From positions 20,143,141 through 20,207,140 of the forward strand of contig CM046338.1 in NCBI GenBank assembly GCA_025403435.1: a stretch of DNA of 64,000 nt, written 5' to 3'. The translations under genes were made by a program, and so were the position numbers. Under the pieces are notes generated by a model. The model searched no databases, was not told where the DNA came from, and saw only the letters and a program-made list of their open reading frames with translations. This document shows positions 55,880 to 64,000 of the stretch, piece by piece (position 1 is the stretch's first letter; each line of letters begins with the position of its first letter). This DNA is from Artocarpus heterophyllus. Lineage: Eukaryota > Streptophyta > Magnoliopsida > Rosales > Moraceae.

Positions 55880-57160
55880 TTTACTTTGAAACCTGACAAG
55901 TTTTAGAATAGAATCTGGTCGATTCTGCGACAAAATCTAGCAGATTTCGGGACAGAATCTGGTGAGTTTTAGGATCGAATCTGGTACTACCAAGTTACAA
56001 TCCAGCACCCCATACCGGCAACCAGAGGCAGTTAATACTTTTTTTGTTTATAAGAAAATATGTTAGAATCTGGCATTTTCTAACTTTGGAATCTATCATG
56101 TTACAATCCGACACCCCATGCCGATAACTAGAGACAATTAATGCTTTTTTGTTTCAATAAAAATATGTTTGGAACCTACCACGTCATAATTCAACGCCTT
56201 GCTTTGACGATCGGAGTAATCTACCATATGAGAGAGTGAGAAGAATCATAATTCGACACCCTGCGTCATAATCGGCAATCCGACACCCCACGCGCAATGA
56301 CTAGAGACAGTTAGTGCTTTTTTGTTTCAATAAAAATATGTTTGGAACCTACCACGTCATAATTCGACACCCTGCGTCGACGATCGAAGTAATCTACCAT
56401 ATGAGAGAGTGAGAAGAAAGGGTAATTTAGACTCTTAATAAATCTTTTTTAATTTAATAGAGGTGGCAATTTGTGTTAATGGGTCGTGTTTATGTCAACC
56501 CATTTATTAATCATGTCAACAAAAAAAATCGACCCAAATACTACCTATCATATATGTCAAAAAATGTCAATTCAAACATGATCTATTTAATAATCGTATT
56601 AATTGTGTCAATCCACATAACCCATTTAAATTTATATATTGAATAAATAATTACTATAATTATAACTTATTTAATATGATTATGAAACATATAATAAATT
56701 TATTGGTCAATTTATCATTTACTTTTAGATTACCTATAGATTTTAAAATTCATAATATTTATATTTAATATAAGCAAGTAAATTTTCTTAATGCGTCATA
56801 GAAACTTTCATACTGTATCATATATAATTAAGTTTCAAATTATACATATAGTTAATCGTGTCATTTCACGCAAATCGTGTTAGGATAGTTAACCTTACCC
56901 CAACTCATGTAATAATCGTGTCAATCATGTCAACCCATTGTTGACATAAACCCATCTATATTAAAACAAAACCCTCTAATTTTATGTGGGTTTTATGTCG
57001 TGTTGTCGTATTATGACTCAAATTGTCACCCTTATTTAATTAAAGAATGAAGGGTAACTAGGACTTTTAATAAATCATATTTTTTCTTAAAATGGCAGTC
57101 TTGAAAAAAACCTTGCTTTTTTAGGAGGTATTCGTGTAAGTTGCTCTTTTTTTTTTTTTT
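55880..57160 (-). repeat. Right minisatellite arm, inverted relative to the left arm
   Basis: At 55885-56430 the phrases GAATCTGG...GATTC, TTACAATCCGACACCCC and GCTTTTTTGTTTCAATAAAA are the reverse complements of left-arm phrases. The outer segment (56410-57150: GGGTAACTAGGACTTTTAATAAATC, TTTTTTAGGAGGTATTCGTGTAAG in pieces) is the reverse complement of 32150-32310. A MITE interrupts it at 56459-57032. Together with the left arm it suggests inverted termini of one element. Confidence 0.7.
56459..57032. mobile_element. hAT-type MITE (574 bp) with 8-bp target duplication
   Basis: Termini AGAGGTGGCAATTTG and CAAATTGTCACCCT are inverted repeats. The flanks AATTTAAT (56451-56458) and TATTTAAT (57033-57040) match at 7 of 8 positions, and 8-bp duplications are diagnostic for hAT. 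Inside are repeated CGTGT and GTCAACCCA words (for example TTAATGGGTCGTGTTTATG). Non-coding. Confidence 0.85.
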
Positions 57161-57274
57161 TTTTGAGAAAATCATAAACTTAGAGGTGACTATGCAAGAA
57201 AAAGGGATTGTTTTCTTTTTTTCTTCTATGCGGCAATCACATAAAATGGGGTGAGATAAATAACGCAACATATA

Positions 57275-57396
57275 TGTTTGAGAAATTAATTGAAAATTGA
57301 ATATTGTAATATGTGAGAACTTTATATTATAGTATGTGAGAACTTTATACTATAGCAAGTTAGAATTTTTAAATTCTAACTTGCTTCTCAAACAAG
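57275..57396. mobile_element. MITE of the GTGTTTGGCAA family (copy 2, decayed)
   Basis: Ends TGTTTGAGAAATT and GCTTCTCAAACA, with internal TATGTGAGAACTTTATA repeated. It is related to copies at 15350, 60072 and 62119. Confidence 0.65.
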
Positions 57397-57439
57397 CTAA
57401 CATTTTTGTAAATAGTGGGTGGTAATCGTATTGGAAGAG

Positions 57440-58244
57440 TGTGAACATGGATAGGAGCAAATGGAAGTGGAGGCAAGTGGGAGCGAGGAGGGCCTGGGAT
57501 TTTTATTTTTAAATGTGTGTGTATATATATATACATATATATATAAATATATATGCCTCTAATCTAAGTTAATAGATATATATTGCAAATATCTATCTAA
57601 TAATCTTAATTTCAATATATTTTGTTGTTTATTTTATTTTTGTTTTGTGTTTTCTTATTAAATTTTAGGTGTTTTGTTGAAATATTTTTCTCTAATTTGC
57701 TCTTCTTTGAGAATTTTGTTTTTGAAATTCTAATAATATTTTAAGATGACCTATAATATTTTTCTCTAAATGTGTGTGTATATATATACATATATATATA
57801 AATATATATCCCTCTAACCTAAGTTAATAGATATATATTGCAAATATCTATCTAATAATCTTAATTTCAATATATTTTATTGTTTATTTTATTTTTGTTT
57901 TGTGTTTTCTTATTAAATTTTAGGTGTTTTGTTGAAATATTTTTCTCTAATTTGCTCTTCTTTGAGAATTTTGTTTCTGAAATTCTAATAATATTTTAAG
58001 ATGACCTATAAAAAAATTTTTAAAATGTGGTCATATTTAAGCATTTTTCTTTTCATGCAACCCTTTTTATTACTATTTTTACTTAAAGACCCTTTTCTAA
58101 TTTGCCCTTGTTAAAGTAATTTTGCTTTCAAATGCGTCCTATTTTAGTTTCTTTTTTTTTTTCTTTTAGCACTTTCCATAATATACTTTCTAAATACCTT
58201 TTATCTAATTTTTCAACTAAGATCTTTATTACTCAAATACGCCA

Positions 58245-58279
<35 letters not shown>

Positions 58280-58475
58280 TATTTAACCAAAAACACTTTT
58301 CTATTAAAAGTAACATTTCAATATATTTTACTTAAAAAATAATCAAATTAATCTCCTATAGTATAATTACATTTAAGAAAAAACTAAAATTAGTACTCAA
58401 TATTAAAGGGTTTTTTTTTTCAAATTGTTGATTTATGCCACTTGAAACAAAATTCTAACTCTGCTACTGAACAAG
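57440..58475 (+). mobile_element. Right part of the hAT-like element, with a 255-bp tandem duplication
   Basis: Matches 20232-20549, then repeats the same body: the phrase CCTCTAA(T/C)CTAAGTTAATAG occurs at about 57556 and 57811, 255 bp apart. The far end (AATTCTAACTCTGCTACTG near 58452-58470) is the decayed complement of the CAGGGGCGGAGCCAGAATTT terminus type. A (TA)n run lies at 58248-58278. The 57440-57500 start is itself a second copy of the left end, so the internal structure is duplicated rather than a simple split element. No clear 8-bp duplication was found. Confidence 0.65.
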
Positions 58476-58650
58476 GGTTAAAAGTGAAATGACACTAGTA
58501 AATATATTTAAACAAATGACTAGTTATTTTGTGTGCTTGTTAGAAAAAAATGAAAATCATATATGTCCAAAAAACAAAAGGTAGCATTTGAAAAAGAGTA
58601 ATAGTGTCTCCATTTATACTCGTCTCACTGGAATTTGTTCAATACGACAG

Positions 58651-58741
58651 ATCAAAGAACTTGGCGTAATTCACCATTCTTAGACTGGCCGAGGATTGAA
58701 TGGTTGCAGGCACATATCGGGAGTCTAATTGATACAATAAG
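58651..58741 (+). pseudogene. GH1 beta-glucosidase pseudogene, penultimate exon
   Basis: Preceded by a CAG acceptor, this exon encodes the segment that normally follows the nucleophile E-N-G (Q-R-T-W-R-N-S, then D-W-P-R-I-E-W-L-Q-A-H-I-G-S). The phase fits the exon that ends at 20053. Two lesions: its first base makes the completed codon GAT instead of GGT, and the splice donor is ATATATG where GTATATG is expected. Same gene as 16049-20053, separated by 38.6 kb of transposons. Confidence 0.9.
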
Positions 58742-59777
58742 ATATATGTTTTACTCCTGCACTTACCATAACACTGGTAACCAACTGATTATCACCTCTT
58801 ATTTTCTTTTAGAATATTTATCTTTTTACGTCCTTCGTTTCGTTTAATTTAAAAACTATTTTTTTAGTTTTTGATTAACTTTTAGACTAGATATACATGA
58901 ATCTACATTTTATTTTTGTCAATGGTTGATTTTTACCTTTCAAATGACCAAATTATCCTTTAAGTAAAAGAGGAAAAAATAACTTTAAAGAAAATGAAAA
59001 AATCAAAAACAAAAACATACAAAATACCTATTTTTAAGGGTATTCTATACATATTTTTTTTAAGTTTTTCTTATTATTATTTTGAGCAATATTAAGTCAA
59101 AATTAAAAATTGATAAACAAAAAATATAAATTTGTATATTAAATCTAATATAAAGGCATAAATTTGATGAGATAAAAAATCTAAAATATATTTTTTGAAT
59201 AAACCTAAAATACAGGGTATAAAAAGATAAATATTTCTTTTTTCCATTTACATAATGTTAAGGAATTTTATGCTATCTGAATTTTGTGATAATTGGTCGA
59301 TTGGTTCTTGACTGCAAACCTTTTTTTACAATTTCGTGTCGATAATATATTAACTTGAAATTTTACAAAAGTTAATGTGAGGTGTAAAATGTTTCAAATT
59401 GTAGAGGTTTTTAAGATGTTCAAATCTTCAAAGCTAGTATGAGAGACGTGCATACCAGTTTTTAAAATTCAAGAGACAAAATAACATAGTTACTAAAGTC
59501 GAGAGAAAAAAAATAAAATTAATCTTTGAAACAATAAATACTTGTTGTAGTATTATCTATGATCTGTACGCATTCCACTAAACTCGTATGCTAAAGCAAA
59601 GCTTCTAACAATTATTATTACAAAAAAAAAAAAAAAAAAATCAAAGTTTCCAAAAGTGCATTGTTTAACTTTTCCTTTCTCATTATATGACTTGCATTTT
59701 TCTTTTTGGTTATGCGACTTGAGTTGTCCTTTTTTTTTTTTTTTTGTGGGTTCCGAATCCTATAACTGGGAAGACAT
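58742..59777. other. Intron remnant between the last two GH1 exons
   Basis: About 1 kb, AT-rich, with poly(A)/poly(T) runs near 59621 and 59731. No coding signal. It may contain further small insertions that I cannot delimit. Confidence 0.55.
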
Positions 59778-59940
59778 GGGTCGAGCGTGAAAGGGTATTT
59801 CACATGGTCGTTGCTGGATGTTTTAGAGATGCTGGACGGCTATGAATCCGGATTCGGCTTGTACTTTGTTGATTTGGATGATCCAGAATTAAAGGAAAAC
59901 CACCCAAGCCCTCTGCTCATTAGTATTCCCATTTCTTAAA
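59778..59940 (+). pseudogene. GH1 beta-glucosidase pseudogene, last exon
   Basis: Encodes the GH1 C-terminal aglycone/glucose-binding region: [18 protein letters not shown], then [14 protein letters not shown]. The usual W-S-F-L-D and G-Y-x-x-(R/S)-F-G-L motifs are clear. A one-base deletion follows at about 59893, and in the restored frame the tryptophan codon before Y-S-H-F-L is TAG (59921-59923). Confidence 0.9.
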
Positions 59941-60071
59941 CAGAAAAAGCATTAGTTTTAATGGCATTCTTCAATCTCCATCTCATGATTTCTTCTAACA
60001 AGATTTTATTGTGCTTTGGTACATTTCATTTATTTGTAGAAAGAATATCACAAACAAATTGTATTTGCCTT

Positions 60072-60203
60072 CTGTTTGAGAAGTAAGTTGAAGTTGAAAA
60101 TACTATAGCATCTGAAAGCTTTACACTGTAGCATATTTTTATTTTGTAATAAAGCATATGCGAGCTTTACATTGTTTGGGTTGAAAATAAGATTGCCAAA
60201 CAC
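60072..60203. mobile_element. MITE of the GTGTTTGGCAA family (copy 3)
   Basis: Starts CTGTTTGAGAAGTAAG and ends GATTGCCAAACAC. It contains CTTTACACTGTAGCATA and GCGAGCTTTACATTG, the same internal words as the other copies. Confidence 0.7.
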
Positions 60204-60610
60204 CATAGAGCACATGTCAATTACATCAAATGTGAAATATGGTACAAAAAAGGGTACAAAAAATTTAAAGTTCCAAATTTTAAATAACGTGTTGCTGCAT
60301 TTTTATTCTAGCGTGTTGCCATTTTAGATGTTATACTTATTTTTATCATAAATTTTTAGCTTTAAAAATTAGAGAAGAAAATTGCTTTAGTTTTTGTTTA
60401 AAATATGAAAAAAAATAACAAAGTTATATACTTATTAATTGTAAGGTCAACACATTAATAAATATGCAAATAAATGTCAAAATTTGACATTTGGTATGCT
60501 TCGATTTAAATTTAACACCAAGTGTTATCATGTGAAATTCCAACTTTCAAGGATAGCATTGTATTAAAAAAAAGATTTTGTTACTCAAATGGATTGAAGG
60601 CAGCTTTTAT

Positions 60611-60640
60611 AAGCTGCTTTATATATATATAAAGCAGCTT
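60611..60640. repeat. Perfect 30-bp palindrome
   Basis: AAGCTGCTTTATATA mirrored by TATATAAAGCAGCTT. It lies in AT-rich intergenic DNA. It could extrude as a cruciform; no function is evident. Confidence 0.85.
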
Positions 60641-61492
60641 ATATATACATTTACACACACTTATTTTTTATGGTAATTTTTTCACTTATTCATTTTCAAT
60701 AAGAAGATATTTTAATAATAATTGATGATAGCGTGATGAAAATTTAATCTCATTAATTATCATAAATTTTTTAATCAACTATTCACGTTGTTATAACTGT
60801 TAAATTTATATCAAACGACTAATAATAACAATACCCATTAAAATTGTAATTATTGTAACCACATCATAGCAAGTTCTACCAAATTCAAATCTCACACTCC
60901 TTAATTTGCCTCACTAAATGCACTTCTAAATTGCCCCAATTTTTTCCAGATAGGAATCCAATAAAAGAATTATGTTCACGGTTCATTCACGTTCTACAAG
61001 ATTATATTACTATCATCATTTTAGTTCGTTTAATAATTGTTTCAAGCTAATGTAAAATCCATGTAGCAAAGGTACGGCAAGAATCCACGTTTCAATCAAG
61101 AATAATATCCTTAGATGATTGAATTAAAAGATTTCTTTCTTTCAATTTGGGAAGCCACAAACTAGCCATCTAGGTAACTAAGATCGAACCATCACGGCTA
61201 ACCCATACTAATATTAACAAAGCAAAGCACCAACTTGTACCATGCACTCAAAGTCTTTCCTTAAATGGTTTTACAGCAACACAGGACCAAAATCTACGAA
61301 CATGGCACTCTTGCTTCTGTATACATTCCTAGTTAAACATAGATGTACAGAACAAACAAACTCTAGCAGTGCATGGGAAGAACTATATATATCAGCAGCG
61401 GAACGAACAAGCAACCTGATGATGAGATTCCAAAGCCGCTCCAGTATGAATGCATGATTATAACAAACGCATTGGTGCGAGTTACGAACGAG

Positions 61493-63987
61493 TCAAAAAG
61501 ACGCTGAACTTGTTCTTCGAAGCTGGTATTTTGGTTCAGGAGAGGATTCGCATGGGAACATATTCTCGAATTCCTAAAACAAAGAAAAATAAAAAGATAA
61601 TTATAGCAGGCAAATCTAGCACGAGCGGTAGAAGAGCATGCATTCCTTCCCTTGTTTGTTGTTTATTGTTTTCAAGATAAAGTGAACACATTCTAACACA
61701 AAAAGCTTCGAATTTGCTATTACATAAATTGAAAAAATATAGTTGACAGATATGCACTATACAGTGATTAATCAAGGAAACGTCCACATAGGATCACGAG
61801 CAGCTACTATCTATGACAGTAAAATGAGATCCATCAATTTGAAGTGCCGTCACCTCCAAGTCTTTCTATTGAAGACAATGCTGGGAATGCAGAAACAAAA
61901 ACGTCAAAAAGCAGAGAAACATGGGCACATCACTAACTAATACTTACAGACTCGGACTTTTTCAGTTGATGCTCAAATAGCATGATATAGTTTTCCCCAC
62001 ATTTCCAAAAATTTAAATTAGGCTATCCCTTGTTTCAAAGTACTAGAACTCAGACCAATGAGATTCATACAACTATTCCTAAAAGCACAAGCAGCAATGA
62101 GACTAATGAACTTAGAGAGTGTTTGGTAATATAGTTGGAACCAAAACAATGTAGCATGTGAGACCTTTAAACTGTAGCAAACTTTTGCTTTACACTGTAG
62201 ACGTGAGCGCTTTATAGTGTAGTAGTTAGAACTAATAAGTTCTAACTAAATTTGTCAAACAAAGCCTTAATAATCTATTTGAGTACAGAATATATTGATC
62301 CTCTGGGCAGGAAAAGGCTTTAAGCAAGTGTTACTGAAAAGGATCTCAGACTGCAGTTGTTTCTCTCATGAGCAAACATTAAATTGCTTTTGTAAGATAT
62401 GGCACGTATTTGAGTAGTAAAGTCAACCTGAAAGGTTAGATATGTGTGGCAATGAACAAGCCCCAGTAGAGAGTTCTATATGCCTGGGGAATATGCACGG
62501 TAAAACTAAGGCAATAAACTACTAACAGTCAATGAGAGCTTAATGTTTTCTAATTACCAAGAACTTGGCTTCATATTAGGAATGGATTGTGTTTTCACCA
62601 AAAAACTATTAAATCCAGAGAATTGTTTTGTATAAATTCACATAAATGCTGTTCCAAGAATGAGCTTACTGAGCTTGATCTATTTTTCATTATTCGAACA
62701 TATTATCCTCTTGGAAGAACCAAAGGATACATGCATTTGAGTGTGCGTCTGTTTTCTCATTTTCAAAGCACAAGTTTCCAAATGGAGAGGCATGGTGTTT
62801 GTTCACCACTTCAATTGATTTTTTTATTTATTTATTTTTTCATTTTTTGCAGGCCAACTGAAAAAAGAAAACCTAGACGAATAAATGTACCTTTACCTAT
62901 TTTATCTTCTGTTGCCTAAAATGATAGATCAAGTTCAAATTCTTAATAGATCTTCAGCACTGATGCCCATGAAGGGCGTTACTCTCCTACTTATCAGGAG
63001 TGGCTTTCTATACAATGAGATATAAATCACTTTATCAAGCTAAACAAGTAAACATTCATGAGCTTATCACTCGTGGGAAAACCATAGCCACCAGAGATTA
63101 AAACTCGAAGATTGTTTATGTAAATAAACAATTGAAATAAATGCAAATCCCTCACCTTCTCTTTCTTGAGCTTTAAGTTCTCCTCCTCTAGGCGTGAAAC
63201 CTTGCTCACCAACTCATTCTGGTATGCCTAAATGCAGCCAAAGGATTCACTTGATTAATAGAAGAAACAAAAAGAGAAAGACAATTAATTAGAAAAAGTA
63301 AAACAAACATACAGAATGATAAATCACCTGCTTTCTAGCTCGTGAACGAGCAGCTGATTCCCTGTTCTTAATTTTTCTCCTAAGCCTCCTCTCCATGGTC
63401 TTCTCGTATGCGTCTGATGCATCTCTTTTCTGCCCTGGTGTGGTTGGCTCCGATAAAGCCCCGATTGAAGGGGAGGGCGACAACCCAAATTTATGAGGAT
63501 AACTCTGTGGGGTCATTGCATCAATGGAATCCAATCTGACAGCGGGACTTGAAGAAGCTTCGGCAAAAAGCCCTGCTTGTACCAGGAAGTCTTCTAAAGT
63601 CGTTTCACCAAGTGTGGGCTCTCGATCTTTGACTTTGACATCCTCATTGTACACCTTCTTCTGCCCTTGTTGGATTTCTCTCCACACATCATCAACGGTC
63701 TTCCCAGTCAAAGCTCTAGCCAATGTTAGACTGGCCTGTCGTTGGAGTAACAATGAGGAGGAATTATTCTCCACATCCCTCCCACCGACTTCCTTTTCTT
63801 CAGAATTGTATATATTTTGAAGGAGCTCGTGGAGATCCATGCTTCCAAGCGGTTTCCCCATGTCTCCCAGGTGGTTATTAACTTCATCTAGAGTCAGGCT
63901 ATACCATGAGTTCTGCCTTGCCAACGGGGACTGCTGAAAATGAGACTGTTGGCCATTACCTTGAGATGTCATTGTCTGAATCCCCAT
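61493..63987 (-). CDS. AREB3: ABI5/AREB-type bZIP transcription factor, AREB3/DPBF3-like, three exons
   Basis: Exons on the minus strand: 63987-63328, 63227-63156 and 61573-61493. All introns are GT/AG and in phase 0, giving about 270 residues. Group A bZIP layout: C1 motif near residue 25 (R-Q-N-S-W-Y-S-L-T-L-D-E-V), C2 near residue 85 (R-Q-A-S-L-T-L-A-R-A-L, then D-D-V-W-R-E-I-Q), C3 near residue 125 (T-L-G-E-T-T-L-E-D-F-L), basic region near 200-220 (N-R-E-S-A-A-R-S-R), and a zipper in exon 2 with leucines every seven residues (L-V-S-K-V-S-R-L-E-E-E-N-L-K-L). The C4 motif L-R-R-T-S-S-A-S-F is the C-terminus. The R-x-x-S sites in C1, C2 and C4 are SnRK2 targets in this family, which binds ABRE promoter elements in ABA and seed responses. 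The start ATG is 13 bp from the window end, so promoter and 5' UTR are outside. Exon boundaries come from reading motifs, not transcripts; the member name could instead be another DPBF. Confidence 0.93.
61574..63155 (-). other. Intron 2 of the bZIP gene (1582 bp)
   Basis: The donor reads GTGAGG right after K-K-E-K, and the acceptor TTTTAG precedes E-F-E-N-M. It contains a MITE at 62119-62262. Open frames inside (61743-61940, 62587-62919) show no family features and are best ignored. Confidence 0.85.
62119..62262. mobile_element. MITE of the GTGTTTGGCAA family (copy 4) in bZIP intron 2
   Basis: Ends GTGTTTGGTAATATAG and TTTGTCAAAC. It contains CTTTACACTGTAGACGTGAG and GCTTTATAGTGTAG, words shared with the other three copies. 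Confidence 0.75.
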
Positions 63988-64000
63988 TCACCAAGCATTC

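Larger units (their letters stand above)
59941..61200. other. Intergenic region between the GH1 pseudogene and the bZIP gene
   Basis: AT-rich. It contains a MITE (60072-60203) and a short perfect palindrome (60611-60640). No gene seen. Confidence 0.6.

Noticed and set aside
61242..61680. Plus-strand frames of 71 and 76 codons at the bZIP 3' end
   Set aside because: 61450-61680 is antisense to the last bZIP exon and intron, and 61242-61457 overlaps its probable 3' UTR. No plus-strand family is recognised.
63524..63820. 98-codon plus-strand frame
   Set aside because: It is the antisense shadow of bZIP exon 1, whose minus-strand reading contains all conserved group A bZIP motifs.

Overview
This is a repeat-dense stretch of a flowering-plant (probably eudicot) nuclear genome. 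Evidence: plant-type Ty1/copia and other LTR retrotransposons primed by initiator-Met tRNA, L1-type LINE remains, hAT-like MITEs, an intron-rich family 1 glycoside hydrolase (plant beta-glucosidase) and a plant-specific ABA-type bZIP gene. I see no bacterial genes, rRNA, tRNA genes or CRISPR array. The species cannot be named from this sequence alone.

Layout. (1) 1-15238: stacked retrotransposons on the minus strand. Copia A (272-6929, with its 1995-bp 5' LTR at 4935-6929) has inserted into the RNase H region of copia B (6930-15238). Copia A is itself broken in its reverse transcriptase by a same-family LTR in the opposite orientation (1-271). A solo LTR (9632-12627, perfect target duplication ATAGA) sits in copia B's protease region. 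(2) 16049-20053: nine exons of a GH1 beta-glucosidase with stop codons and a frameshift. (3) 20232-58475: about 38 kb of nested transposons lying in one intron of that gene. They include a hAT-like element, an L1-type LINE on the minus strand, a solo LTR (21159-23298, TATTG), a nearly intact copia C (23405-30259, target duplication GATCA), inverted minisatellite arms (32.3-33.0 and 49.3-49.4 kb against 55.9-56.5 kb), a 16.3-kb LTR retrotransposon with 4.4-kb LTRs (33013-49269), two more solo LTRs (42081-44095 and 49653-52461) and several MITEs. (4) 58651-59940: the last exons of the same GH1 gene, also mutated. (5) 61493-63987, minus strand: the one gene that looks functional, a three-exon ABI5/AREB-type bZIP transcription factor, most like AREB3/DPBF3.

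Main points. The TE block has split a beta-glucosidase gene into two parts 38.6 kb apart, so the gene is dead. Several elements carry clusters of short dyad-symmetric repeats in LTRs or leaders. The most striking, core GTTCGGC-(AG/CT)-GCCGAAC, recurs about 34 times in at least three apparently unrelated retrotransposon families, and three of the blocks share the same closing sequence. I found no intact non-transposon system other than the bZIP gene. The noteworthy signals concern transposon structure, repeat sharing and gene fragmentation.
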